Below are positions 54,112-62,774 of a DNA stretch of 64,000 bases, one piece after another. Location: the NCBI RefSeq assembly GCF_963677005.1, contig NZ_OY781616.1:3892501-3956500 (forward strand), written 5' to 3'. This DNA comes from Maridesulfovibrio sp. Its GTDB lineage: Bacteria; Desulfobacterota; Desulfovibrionia; Desulfovibrionales; Desulfovibrionaceae. Positions within the stretch are counted from its first letter, which is position 1, and every line of letters starts with the position of its first letter. The translations under genes and the position numbers were made by a program. The notes below the pieces were generated by a model. That model searched no databases, was not told the DNA's origin, and worked only from the letters and a program-made list of their open reading frames with translations.

Positions 54112-55155
54112 CTATGGGGTAAATCTGAAAATCCCGAATACAGGCAGGTGATCGGAAGCGTCAATGTCCTTAATCACCCCGGCGCGTTCAAGTTTCAGTT
54201 TTTGTGAATAAAACATAAAGTCGTAGCGGTGTTTTCTTTCCGGAAAGGTGAATTGTTCATGGAGCCTGTCAGTGGAGTCTGTACGACTGGACAGGATTTC
54301 CTTAATTCCGTCGGCACTGTCCCAGATGATGTTAAGAAAGGGCTCTCGGAGCATGTCGTCCGTAGGGACCGGAGTTCCCCTGATGTAGGCCTGGAAGTTG
54401 AAATCTCCGCCGATTATGAAATTCCTGTTCCGTTCAGTTCTGCGTACCCAGTCTGCAAGAAAATTCGCCTGCGCAATCCTTGCGGCCCTGTTCCATACAC
54501 AAAGGTGGACATTGAATATATCCAGTTCCCGGATGCCTGCCTTTACCGTGACCCGCTGCATGCAGGACTTCCAAAGCAACGGATAATAAAAGATATTCAG
54601 CAGGTTGTTTTCAAAAACAGGTTTGGCCGAGGTCAGGCAGAATTCATTGGACACAAGCGGGAATCTGGAAATTACGACAGTGGCCTTGGTTATTTTGCGT
54701 TCCTTGCGTAGCGGGAAGTACATATCCCAGTCCACAACCGGGGCCGCATATCCCCAGCCAAGTGTTTTCATTAGGATATCGAGCTGGTTCATGTACCAGC
54801 TTCGTTTTGAATCAAGGTCGATTTCCTGCAGGAGCACTACATCGGCCTTCCTGACCTTGATCATGGCTGCAAGCTTTTCCAGATTGGCAGTGAAGAAAGA
54901 TTCGGGGTGTTCATCGGCCAGAGTGTGCTGCATGGGGCCTGCGGCAAATCCCATATTGTAGCTGATTATGGTGAATGTCTCTTCCGGTTCAGTCTGAATC
55001 CGGCTTTCCCCGCCGTATTTATTTATCGGGCCGGTTTCTATTCTGCTTATTTCAAATGGAGGGTCTTTGTACCATTTGAAATTAAACCATGCCGCAACAG
55101 CCAGGATAAGCAGAAAAAAAACAGGTGTAATATATCTTAAAAAAGTATACATCAT
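54112..55155 (-). CDS. Endonuclease/exonuclease/phosphatase family protein
   Basis: 347 aa with an N-terminal membrane anchor (about 5-27) and an EEP-fold domain. Visible signature pieces are IISYNMGFAAGPMQ, DVVLLQEIDLDSKRSWY, FNVHLCVWNRAA, IIGGDFNFQ and DASDHLPVFGIFRF, which carry the catalytic Asn, Glu, His and Asp residues. It may be a periplasmic phosphodiesterase or nuclease; substrate unknown. It overlaps nothing on the plus strand except the 5' leader of the next gene. Confidence 0.88.
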   Translation of the reverse strand: MMYTFLRYITPVFFLLILAVAAWFNFKWYKDPPFEISRIETGPINKYGGESRIQTEPEETFTIISYNMGFAAGPMQHTLADEHPESFFTANLEKLAAMIKVRKADVVLLQEIDLDSKRSWYMNQLDILMKTLGWGYAAPVVDWDMYFPLRKERKITKATVVISRFPLVSNEFCLTSAKPVFENNLLNIFYYPLLWKSCMQRVTVKAGIRELDIFNVHLCVWNRAARIAQANFLADWVRRTERNRNFIIGGDFNFQAYIRGTPVPTDDMLREPFLNIIWDSADGIKEILSSRTDSTDRLHEQFTFPERKHRYDFMFYSQKLKLERAGVIKDIDASDHLPVFGIFRFTP

Positions 55156-55207
55156 TTTTATAATTTTCTCCTGCTTGAAGGATAAGACCTATTTGTATAA
55201 ATTTGTT

Positions 55208-55975
55208 ATGGTTATGTTAAGATATGTTAAAACAGTTAGCATTATTGCTCTGCTGCTGGCAATAATGTTTCCCGGAATATTACATGCGGAAGAGTTGCAT
55301 CGTGAGCATGTAAAAATACTGTTCGGATACAGGTTTCCTCCCTTTTATACCATATTGTCCGCAAAAAATCCTGCGGAAAATCTGAGCGGCGTATTTATTG
55401 ATGTTCTTTCAAACTTTAAGAAGAGTTATCCGCAATACATTATTGAATACAAATGTCTGCCCAGGGCGCGTATTTCAAAAATGCTGCGTGAGGGAGCTGC
55501 TGATGCGTTCGCTTTGTCTTCTCCCATGTTCAACAGTCCGGAAGAAAATGCAAAATTTGAAATATCCGTTCCCTTATGGTCTATAGAGGACCATCTGCTT
55601 GTGAGGAGTGATTCTGCTATCCGTTCTGCGGATATTTCTGTTCTAAAAGGAAAGGAAATAGCCGTCCTGCACGGAAACGGATACGGGCTCATGGATGAGT
55701 ATTTTGAGCGAGGGTCAGTAAAAAAGCATCCGGTTTACAGCACATCCCAGATTCTGGAGCTGGTGCTGAGCGGACGGGTGGACGGCGGAGTCTGCAACAG
55801 GACGACTCTGCCCGCCCTCATGAGACGGGCAAAGCTGTCCATGTCTGATTTCAGAATAATTGAAGAACCTCTGTACACGTACAGCCTGCATCTGCTGGTT
55901 AAACGTGACAGGAAGGCTTTTCTGAATGACTTCAACAGGTTTATAAATGAAAACCCGTTGCCGGAAATAAAATAA
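55208..55975 (+). CDS. Extracellular solute-binding protein, family 3-like
   Basis: 255 aa with a signal peptide (cleavage after about LHA, residue 26) and the amino-acid-binding-type fold of SBP_bac_3 (VKILFGYRFPPFYTILSAK, then FIDVLSNFKKSYPQ, SIEDHLLVRSDSAIRSAD and GKEIAVLHGNGYGLMDEYF). Start ATG 55208 (or 55214); longer in-frame readings begin within the opposite-strand gene and lack a ribosome site. No transporter genes are adjacent. Ligand unknown. Confidence 0.8.
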   Translation: MVMLRYVKTVSIIALLLAIMFPGILHAEELHREHVKILFGYRFPPFYTILSAKNPAENLSGVFIDVLSNFKKSYPQYIIEYKCLPRARISKMLREGAADAFALSSPMFNSPEENAKFEISVPLWSIEDHLLVRSDSAIRSADISVLKGKEIAVLHGNGYGLMDEYFERGSVKKHPVYSTSQILELVLSGRVDGGVCNRTTLPALMRRAKLSMSDFRIIEEPLYTYSLHLLVKRDRKAFLNDFNRFINENPLPEIK

Positions 55976-55984
55976 ATTTTCCTG

Positions 55985-56158
55985 TCATTGCCCTTCCGGA
56001 AAATAAAGAGGGCAGTTTTTGCCTTCTATGCGGACCAGCCTGATCTCGGCCGGTGGTGTTTGTTTTGCCGGTACAAAACAATGGTAAACCTGAAGTCCTG
56101 AATTAATAAGAAGCATTGCGCTTACAAGCACAAGTCCGAAAGCAAAAAAACCTCTCAT
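55985..56158 (-). CDS. Small exported or membrane protein (57 aa), unknown
   Basis: Read minus from ATG 56158: a hydrophobic N-terminal helix (FFAFGLVLVSAMLLINS), then a polar tail with two Cys (VYHCFVPAKQ and GKNCPLYFPEG). GGAGG lies 7 nt before the ATG; an earlier out-of-frame ATG is too close to it. An inverted repeat (CCGGAG 56169-56174, CTCCGG 56189-56194) could mask the ribosome site. It follows the SUEL-like gene on the same strand. Confidence 0.55.
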   Translation of the reverse strand: MRGFFAFGLVLVSAMLLINSGLQVYHCFVPAKQTPPAEIRLVRIEGKNCPLYFPEGQ

Positions 56159-56225
56159 CCATAATCCTCCGGAGGTAAAATTTTACATCTCCGGTCGGTA
56201 AAGCAAAAAGCGGACCTTCAGACGC

Positions 56226-56693
56226 TTATGGACATTTGAGTACCATAACTTCCGTCTGTGTGTTTTTGGCCCTTTTCAGTTTGTTTCCGCAGGTATATTC
56301 CACATACAGGTATTTCCCTCTGCCTGGGTAAGGGTCTCCGCATATGGTGCTCCCCACGATGATCTTGCATTTGTCGTGACCATTGCATTTTTTGATCAGG
56401 GCCGGTCCTGCATTGCAAAAGTATTGTTTATATCCGAGTTCGTTGCCCAGTTCAAAACTGACATTTCCATATTTTGCGCTTTGTATGCGGATCGTTTTTT
56501 CTGCAAGCACTTTTTCCGTCTTCCCCGACTCGGAACCGAATTCAACGGATTGCACGTCTTCCTTTTTTACCGGAACATTTATCACTTTTCCGTCTTTGAG
56601 GGTAATCTTCATCTCGGCATGAAGGGTGGAAACGGTGAACAGCATTCCCAGTATAACCAGCAGGGGAAATATTTTCCTGTTGTCACGAATCAT
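56226..56693 (-). CDS. Exported protein with SUEL-type (rhamnose-binding) lectin-like domain
   Basis: 155 aa with a Sec signal peptide (cleavage after STLHA, residue 26). The C-terminal 85 residues match the SUEL/galactose-binding lectin pattern: IRIQSAKYGNVSF, the Cys at YFCNAGPALIKKCNGHDKC, the GDPYPGRGKYLYVEYTC ending. Five of the Cys fall at positions expected for the conserved disulfides. This domain is best known in animals; bacterial examples are less common. A short N-terminal part (about 27-65) precedes it. Likely periplasmic or surface carbohydrate binding; inferred by pattern only. Confidence 0.75.
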   Translation of the reverse strand: MIRDNRKIFPLLVILGMLFTVSTLHAEMKITLKDGKVINVPVKKEDVQSVEFGSESGKTEKVLAEKTIRIQSAKYGNVSFELGNELGYKQYFCNAGPALIKKCNGHDKCKIIVGSTICGDPYPGRGKYLYVEYTCGNKLKRAKNTQTEVMVLKCP

Positions 56694-56774
56694 GTTAATC
56701 TCCTTTCAGTTAATTGGAGCAACAGTACAGTATCTGCCTGCTTCATGCCAGTATAACAGCGGAGTATTCGTGAT

Positions 56775-57383
56775 ATGTCGAAACTGTTTTTGATTGCTGT
56801 CTGCCTGCTGACGGTGTTGTCCGCAGCTGCGGCGCAGGAACGTCAGTTTCTGGATGATGTGAAAAGGCCGCGCTACGGCTTTTCAGTCGAACCTGCATCC
56901 CCTTCCGAGCCTGCCGGACAGAGGGCCGAGCCCGGCCGAAGCCGTGAGAGCGGAGAGTTGACCAACGAGCCTGCCGGAGAAGAGGTCGGCAATTCTCGGT
57001 TTGGCGGGGTCTTCAAGGGGACCGTTACTGTCCACTACAAGGGAAGGATGGTCCGCACGCCAGCAACCCTCACCGTTAGCGCCGGCGGTAACAACTCCTT
57101 GAGTCATTATGATTATTATATTCTGCCGGAGAAGGGCGAGTATCTGGAAACTGTCTGGAAGCTGGAAGGATCGGATGTCCGGCGGTCGGTAACTGTTTCC
57201 GGGAACACCGTGTACGTTACGGATTTAATCGAATACGAGTCCGGTGGCGGCAACTCCCAGATAAGAACCCTAGTGTTCTCTGAGGACTGCTCCTCCCTGA
57301 CATTTCTGAAAACCGAATTTGACGATGCAGCACGGGATACGGCCACGGGGCAGATAATAGGCCGGTTTATCCGGGTGAATTAG
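56775..57383 (+). CDS. Exported protein, unknown
   Basis: 202 aa with a signal peptide (cleavage after AAAAQ-like sequence near residue 20), a low-complexity Pro/Glu/Gly/Arg linker (about 30-75) and a beta-rich domain (about 78-200). No known family recognised. Divergent from the SUEL-like gene (81-bp gap). A strong GC-rich hairpin follows. Confidence 0.7.
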   Translation: MSKLFLIAVCLLTVLSAAAAQERQFLDDVKRPRYGFSVEPASPSEPAGQRAEPGRSRESGELTNEPAGEEVGNSRFGGVFKGTVTVHYKGRMVRTPATLTVSAGGNNSLSHYDYYILPEKGEYLETVWKLEGSDVRRSVTVSGNTVYVTDLIEYESGGGNSQIRTLVFSEDCSSLTFLKTEFDDAARDTATGQIIGRFIRVN

Positions 57384-57405
57384 ATTTACGGTGTTTAAAA
57401 AAGTT

Positions 57406-57440
57406 TCCCCCCGGCCGTTATCGGGGTGACCGGGGGGATA
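57406..57440. terminator. GC-rich hairpin after the exported protein gene
   Basis: CCCCCCGG (57406 onward) pairs with CCGGGGGG (to about 57438). No T run, so termination is uncertain. The rest of the 274-bp gap to the next gene holds no visible ORF; it includes the 21-nt match to 20279-20299. Confidence 0.5.
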
Positions 57441-57657
57441 GCCGGGAAGGCTGGTACGATTCATCGCGAGATGAGGGAGTGTTGCTGACTGTTGATTAAG
57501 CTTATCCATGCCCGCAGGTCTTTACGGGCCGGTTACAATCCCTTGATGATATTGTGTGTTGTTGAATGAGCGGTATGATTTGATGTTCTTGAAAACAGTT
57601 TTCTTTTAGCACATAATCAATATTGCAAAACACAGGTAACCGAATCGGAGAATATGT

Positions 57658-57996
57658 ATGTATATTTTGAAAAAAGGGCAGGAAAACAAGTTTCAGGATC
57701 TGGTGCCGCTCGGCGAAACGGACTGGCCGGATGAGGTTAAAAAGGAAATCTGCGATTTTTTTGAACATGCAGGGGTTGATGATCCCATGACCCAGAAACT
57801 TGTTGAGCCGGGGCTTCAGGGGTTCAGATTCAAAGACGAGAAGGGGGAAATCGATTGGGACGACGTTGTTGCCTATTTCAAATACGAGGCCCTGAGTGTG
57901 CTGATCATGCACGACGATAAGTTCAGGGAAAAGGCCGAGAAACTGTACAGCGAGTTCTTTGCCGATCACAAGTTCAAAGTCTGGAACCGAGACTGA
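57658..57996 (+). CDS. Small acidic protein, unknown
   Basis: 112 aa, soluble and acidic, without signal peptide or membrane segment (YILKKGQENKFQDLVPLGET ... AEKLYSEFFADHKFKVWNRD). Length and composition suggest a compact alpha-helical cytoplasmic protein. I do not recognise the family. Confidence 0.7.
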   Translation: MYILKKGQENKFQDLVPLGETDWPDEVKKEICDFFEHAGVDDPMTQKLVEPGLQGFRFKDEKGEIDWDDVVAYFKYEALSVLIMHDDKFREKAEKLYSEFFADHKFKVWNRD

Positions 57997-58142
57997 GCGG
58001 ACCTGGGTTATCCCTGCGGGAAATTTTCTGAGTGCGGGATCGCCCCGAATTGCCGGTCCGGGAGGAAAACAGCCTGTGCAGAAACAAGGGGTGTGTCGTC
58101 CCGGATTACTACGGTCTGTCGTGGATGCTCCGCGGTTCAGTC

Positions 58143-58856
58143 TCAGTCGGCGGGCAGTGAAAAGTCCATTCCAAGTCCGCCCATGAATATTTCCAATGCG
58201 GATTCTGCTTCCTGCCATCCTGCCGCACATTCCGGACTGAGGCTTACCGTAAGGGTGCGAACGGTGCCGTTTTCAAGCCCGGCGGCAAGAGCCGTTCCCC
58301 AGTCATGGATGTACTCATCCGTGAACAGGCGGCCCATTTTCCCATTACCCATACGTCCGAAGAAATAGTCGAGGTCCAGGTTGAATATCCATTTCCCGGT
58401 AAGTTCCCCTATGGCGTGCGGGAATTCCCAGGGCTCGTAGGCGGCGTATCCGATTCCTTTAGGCGGTGTGCCCTTGCCGTGGGTGGCGAAGGCCCATTCC
58501 GTAATTCTCTGCTGATATTCTGCGATGAATAAACCCAGATAGTTGTCCCATCTGAAAAGGGGGGTGACCGCAAAAAAGTCGTTGTCGTATCCGGCCGAAA
58601 GATATTCGGTTATGCCCATACCTTCAAATTCATCGTGGGGAAAGTGGGCATAGTCCTGCTGTGAAAAAAGGGCATCAAAATGGCGGTCAACGTGGAAAAG
58701 AGAAAGTTCCGATTCTGTTCTGAGCGCTTCACCCCAGCACCACAATGCGGCACGGTGGTTGTCCATTATGAAAACGTTATCCTGCTTCCAAAGAAAATTC
58801 AGTTTAACGGCAGTGGAATGATTGCGTCCCTGAAATTCTACCAGCCAATCGCCCAT
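58143..58856 (-). CDS. UPF0489 family protein
   Basis: 237 aa. The family features are visible: VFIMDNHRAALWCWGEAL, LFHVDRHFDALFSQQDY (HxDxHxD-like metal ligands), FNLDLDYFF and TVSLSPECAAGWQEAES. The fold is probably arginase-like, and these residues could bind a divalent metal. The function is unknown across the family. Single gene. Confidence 0.86.
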   Translation of the reverse strand: MGDWLVEFQGRNHSTAVKLNFLWKQDNVFIMDNHRAALWCWGEALRTESELSLFHVDRHFDALFSQQDYAHFPHDEFEGMGITEYLSAGYDNDFFAVTPLFRWDNYLGLFIAEYQQRITEWAFATHGKGTPPKGIGYAAYEPWEFPHAIGELTGKWIFNLDLDYFFGRMGNGKMGRLFTDEYIHDWGTALAAGLENGTVRTLTVSLSPECAAGWQEAESALEIFMGGLGMDFSLPAD

Positions 58857-59047
58857 TGTGCAGCTCCTTCCAGATAAAAAGTCTTTCCGTCTTGAGTTCT
58901 GTTTCGCAGATTGTTTAGCAGTGTCTTTGTTTCCGGTCCAGAGCTGATACGGGAAACTCTCTTTTAATCGTTTAATTGCCCAACTGGTGTTTTTTGAGCC
59001 TTTTAATGGTGATTTGACTTTTAATTCTTAGTGGTTACCTTAATATT

Positions 59048-59118
59048 GGAGGGTGTTATGCAAATGAAACCCTCCGCTGCAGACAGTCTTGTGGGACACA
59101 AACCGCAGGAGGGCAATA
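59048..59118 (+). promoter_or_regulatory. Two ribosome sites competing for one anti-Shine-Dalgarno segment
   Basis: ACCCTCC (59069-59075) can pair with GGAGGGT before ATG 59058 or, as part of CCCTCC plus TGC, with GCAGGAGGG before ATG 59118. Both ATGs are in the same frame. Only one hairpin can form at a time, so the choice of start may be regulated. Inference only. Confidence 0.4.
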
Positions 59119-59666
59119 TGAGGGTGGCATGGATCAAAAAGATAATGATATTGGTTTTGTCTGTTCTGGTTGTTCTTTCGGCAGCTGTATGTTCGCATGC
59201 CGCTAGCTTCAGATTTGTTATGGAAAATAATGGTGCCACATGGAAGCTGGGCAATAACCACTATCTTGGCTCGATAGGTTTTAAAGATCTTCAGGCGACA
59301 TCAGTTTTCACCGTTGCTGATATTAACGCGCACATTGATCAGGGGATGACCGTCAGTTTTTACGCAGGCAAGGGCCTTAAAGGCTACAACGAGTTTTCGC
59401 CGTTAGCTCCTGATACTGTCTTTGATTACACTTCAATAGCTGGTGAACAGGCGGTCGATAATGCTTTTTACGTTGAGTTCGCAACAGACAAAATTCGTTT
59501 TGCCCATTTCGGATTTGAGGGTCATAAACATCTGCACGGCAATATAGATCTTGGCTCACTCGAAAGTGTTCCTGCTCCTACTCCTGCCCCGTCTGCAGGG
59601 CTGTTGCTGGCAATAGGTATTGCGGTAACCGTTTGTGGTGCATTGTATTATGAAAACAGGCACTGA
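59118..59666 (+). CDS. Exported protein with C-terminal membrane tail
   Basis: 182 aa from ATG 59118 (strong GGAGGG at 59108-59113). Signal peptide (MRVAWIKKIMILVLSVLVVL, cleavage after HA, about residue 28), a compact beta-rich domain of about 120 residues, a Pro-rich linker (VPAPTPAPSAG), a hydrophobic segment (LLLAIGIAVTVCGALYY) and a short basic end (ENRH). The tail resembles PEP-CTERM-type sorting signals but lacks a clean motif. A longer in-frame form from 59058 would add 20 polar residues before the signal peptide. Function unknown. Confidence 0.72.
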   Translation: MRVAWIKKIMILVLSVLVVLSAAVCSHAASFRFVMENNGATWKLGNNHYLGSIGFKDLQATSVFTVADINAHIDQGMTVSFYAGKGLKGYNEFSPLAPDTVFDYTSIAGEQAVDNAFYVEFATDKIRFAHFGFEGHKHLHGNIDLGSLESVPAPTPAPSAGLLLAIGIAVTVCGALYYENRH

Positions 59667-59708
59667 ATCACTTCTTCTGTGAATACTCAATTCCGTTTCG
59701 CAAAAAAA

Positions 59709-59741
59709 AGCCCCCGACATTACTGCCGGGGGCTTTTTCTT
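59709..59741. terminator. Bidirectional intrinsic terminator
   Basis: AGCCCCCG/CGGGGGCT stem with A run before and T run after, between convergent genes (exported protein and Mop). Confidence 0.92.
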
Positions 59742-59754
59742 GCGTGTGTTGCTG

Positions 59755-59961
59755 CTATTTAGCGAGCATTACACTGGTTGCCTTGATCATGGCTTTGATT
59801 TCGTCACCGACTTTGATGCCCATTCTTTCGACGGAGCTTTTGGTGATGACGGAAACAACTTCAACGCCGGGAGCAACTTCGATAGTTACTTCAGCGTTAA
59901 CCATACCTACGGTTACTTCTTTAACTTTGCCGGGGATAAGGTTGCGTGCGCTAAGTTCCAT
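59755..59961 (-). CDS. Molybdopterin-binding (Mop/TOBE) protein
   Basis: 68 aa, a single Mop domain of the molbindin type (SARNLIPGKVKEVTVGMVNAE, then VTKSS-like and VGDEIKAMIKATSVML). Such proteins bind molybdate or tungstate and act as small stores. Start ATG 59961 has a GGAGAAG upstream; a reading from 60024 adds an unlikely extension. Fits an organism with molybdenum or tungsten enzymes. Confidence 0.88.
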   Translation of the reverse strand: MELSARNLIPGKVKEVTVGMVNAEVTIEVAPGVEVVSVITKSSVERMGIKVGDEIKAMIKATSVMLAK

Positions 59962-60024
59962 AATTGTCTTCTCCTTGAGTATGTAATCAATTGATGTGAT
60001 TGAGACAATAGACCTCTGTAACAA

Positions 60025-60340
60025 TTGATGTCAACCTTAAGTTGTTATTATTGTTCAAAATTATCATGTATAATATATTAGTGTGTGCTTAGCACATTCT
60101 TTATTAAGTATAAATTAATGCTTCTGCTATACGGTCAGGCAACTACAAGTCCATTCGTAGGTAGGTATAAAACAATTTGTATTAAGCTCTGTTTTAATTT
60201 TATATTAATTATTATATTGAATGTTTCTGGGGCTCCATGTCTGTCTTGACGAGAGCATATCAAACTATAATTTCTCGCAATTTTCTCGGATTTGGCGTAT
60301 GTTGCCTTTGAAACGTGAAATCAGGAGCAAAGGAGATACG
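60025..60340. other. Intergenic region upstream of the POT transporter
   Basis: Very A+T-rich, especially 60045-60215. Must contain promoters for the Mop gene (minus) and the transporter (plus). An in-frame extension of the transporter to 60221 exists but lacks a ribosome site. Nothing else visible. Confidence 0.6.
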
Positions 60341-61789
60341 ATGTCGCAGAGTTCAAGCGGAGCTTTCAGCCACCCCAAGCCGTTTTATCTGTTGTTTTCG
60401 GTGGAGATGTGGGAGCGGTTCGGATATTACGGTATGCAGGCGCTTCTGGTGCTTTTTATGGTCAGAAAACTCGGCTTTACCGATGATCTGGCCGATACCA
60501 CGTTCAGCGCGTTCGCAGCCCTTGTTTATGCCTTCATCTGCGCCGGCGGTTATGTGGGTGACAAGATTCTCGGCAACCGCAGGACCATGTTTCTTGGGGC
60601 CTTGGTGCTCGCTGCCGGATACGGGCTGCTCGGTCTGGACTGCGAGAAATTTCTCTATCCCGCCCTGGGTATCATCATCGCCGGTAACGGTCTGTTCAAG
60701 GCCAATCCTTCCGCACTGGTTTCCAAGCTTTATGAAAAGGGTGATTCGAGGGTCGACGGAGCCTTCACCCTCTACTACATGGCCATCAACATCGGATCAT
60801 TCGCGGCCATGTCCCTGTGCCCGATAGTGGAAAAACATTACGGCTGGAATGCCGGTTTTTTCGTGTGTTTCATCGGGATGCTGATTGCTATCGTCAACTA
60901 TATTGTATTTCGTTCGATACTTGAGCCCGTAGGCTCGGAGGCCGATTTCAGGCCGCTTTCCTGGCGCAACCTGATCGCGACAGTTGCGGGAACCGCGCTT
61001 GTTGCCGCGCTTTCATCCATTCTGCTTGTGCATCTGACTCTGGCCCATGGTATTCTTTATATCGCTCTGGTTGTTGTGGCGGTGCTTTACGTAAGGGAAA
61101 TAACCCGGGCGGAACCGCATGAGCGGGCCAATCTGGTGGTCTGCCTGATTCTCATGGCCGAGGCGATAGTCTTTTTTGCTCTCTATCAGCAGATGCCGAC
61201 TTCGCTGAACCTTTTCGCTTTGCGCAACGTTCATCCCGACATATTCGGCATACCAGTTGAAGCTGCCTCCTTTCAGGCTCTTAATCCGTTCTGGATAATG
61301 ATCATAAGCCCGGTGCTGGCCATGGGTTACGAACGCCTGAGCAGGAGCGGAAAGGATTTTTCCCTGCCCGGCAAGTTCGCGCTTGGAATGCTCATGTGCT
61401 GTGCGGCGTTTCTTACGCTCGGAATGGTTGCCCGTTATTTTGCGGACTCCACCGGACACATCTCCGGAAACTGGCTGGTACTCAGCTACGGTTTCCAGAG
61501 TCTTGGAGAATTGCTGGTCAGCGGGCTTGGTCTGGCCATGGTTTCCCGGTTGACTCCGGAGCGCTCCATGGGTTTCATGATGGGCGCATGGTTCATGTTC
61601 CAGTCCGTGGCCATGGTTCTCGGCGGGGAAATAGCCACCATGGCAAGCGTGCCGGAACACGGCATAACCGCGCTTCAGTCCATAGACATCTATGATGATC
61701 TGTTTCTGAACATCGGGTACGCTACCGGGGTGATAGGTCTGGTCATGTCCGCCTGCGTTCCGGTGCTCAAAAAATACATATCGGACTAG
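60341..61789 (+). CDS. Proton-dependent oligopeptide transporter (POT/PTR2 family)
   Basis: 482 aa with about 14 membrane helices. The family signature is at the N-terminus (FYLLFSVEMWERFGYYGMQA), with the ExxERFxYYG proton/peptide motif. A second conserved segment is FTLYYMAINIGSFAA. It imports di- and tripeptides with protons. Start ATG 60341 follows CAAAGGAG. Single gene. Confidence 0.95.
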   Translation: MSQSSSGAFSHPKPFYLLFSVEMWERFGYYGMQALLVLFMVRKLGFTDDLADTTFSAFAALVYAFICAGGYVGDKILGNRRTMFLGALVLAAGYGLLGLDCEKFLYPALGIIIAGNGLFKANPSALVSKLYEKGDSRVDGAFTLYYMAINIGSFAAMSLCPIVEKHYGWNAGFFVCFIGMLIAIVNYIVFRSILEPVGSEADFRPLSWRNLIATVAGTALVAALSSILLVHLTLAHGILYIALVVVAVLYVREITRAEPHERANLVVCLILMAEAIVFFALYQQMPTSLNLFALRNVHPDIFGIPVEAASFQALNPFWIMIISPVLAMGYERLSRSGKDFSLPGKFALGMLMCCAAFLTLGMVARYFADSTGHISGNWLVLSYGFQSLGELLVSGLGLAMVSRLTPERSMGFMMGAWFMFQSVAMVLGGEIATMASVPEHGITALQSIDIYDDLFLNIGYATGVIGLVMSACVPVLKKYISD

Positions 61790-61934
61790 CCGTCTTCCGG
61801 ATTATCGTCATAAATATGCCTAAAAACCTTGCATGCCGACTGGAAGATGACTATTTATACTGAAAAGAAAATATGCAAATACGCAGGGCGGGAGCCCGTT
61901 TTAATTTGATTGAAAAATTCGGAGGAAACGAATT

Positions 61935-62666
61935 ATGAGTAGATTCGGTGCAGCCGGTTCCGTATCCGCGAGACCGGAAGTCCTTAACGCATTCATGCGC
62001 GGCATTTACGGCTGGATGAGTGCCGGCCTGCTGGCTACCGCAGCCGTTGCCTGGGTGACCATTTCCAGCCCGGCAGTTATGAACCTTGTTCTGGCCCAGA
62101 ATCCCCAGACCGGAATGATCGCACCAACCATGCTTTTCTGGGTTGCCGTCATCGGTGAAATCGGGCTGGTTTTCTACCTGAGCATGCGTATCGGGAAACT
62201 TTCCGCCGGCGCCGCCACCGGGCTGTTCATGGCCTACAGTGCCCTGAACGGATTGACCCTTTCCACAATCCTGATTGCCTACACTGCGGCATCCATTTTC
62301 CAGACCTTTCTTGTCACCGCCGGTATGTTCGGGGCCATGTCCATCTACGGGCTGACCACCAACCGCGACCTGACCGGCATGGGTGCGTTCATGACGATGG
62401 GTGTGTTCGGAATCCTTATCGCCATGGTCGTGAACTTTTTCATGCACAGTTCCGCTCTCAGTTTCGCCATTTCCATTCTCGGCGTATTCATTTTTGCAGG
62501 GCTGACCGCATACGATTCCCAGAAGCTGAAGGATATGGGTGAATACATCCCCGCCGATGACTCCACCGCAGTAAGACGCGGAACCATTCTCGGCGCACTC
62601 ACCCTTTACCTTGACTTCATAAACATGTTCATCTTCCTGCTCCGCCTCATGGGTAACCGCGAGTAG
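61935..62666 (+). CDS. Bax inhibitor-1/YccA family membrane protein
   Basis: 243 aa with seven membrane helices. The layout and stretches such as FMRGIYGWMSAGLLATAAVA, YSALNGLTLSTILIAYT and the C-terminal GALTLYLDFINMFIFLLRLMG are typical of the BI-1/YbhL/YccA family. The conserved Asp in AYDSQK is present. Function in bacteria is not fully settled (membrane-protein quality control, calcium leak). Strong ribosome site and a terminator 25 bp after the stop. Confidence 0.94.
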   Translation: MSRFGAAGSVSARPEVLNAFMRGIYGWMSAGLLATAAVAWVTISSPAVMNLVLAQNPQTGMIAPTMLFWVAVIGEIGLVFYLSMRIGKLSAGAATGLFMAYSALNGLTLSTILIAYTAASIFQTFLVTAGMFGAMSIYGLTTNRDLTGMGAFMTMGVFGILIAMVVNFFMHSSALSFAISILGVFIFAGLTAYDSQKLKDMGEYIPADDSTAVRRGTILGALTLYLDFINMFIFLLRLMGNRE

Positions 62667-62690
62667 GGCAGACCTTTTGACGGTTTTCAA

Positions 62691-62728
62691 GCACGTGCAG
62701 GCCGCAACAGGTCTGCACGTGCTTTTTT
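62691..62728 (+). terminator. Intrinsic terminator after BI-1 gene
   Basis: 10-bp stem GCACGTGCAG/CTGCACGTGC followed by six T. Confidence 0.95.
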
Positions 62729-62774
62729 ATTCGGTATGGTTGAAATATAAATATTTTCCTAAAAAAGGCGGATT

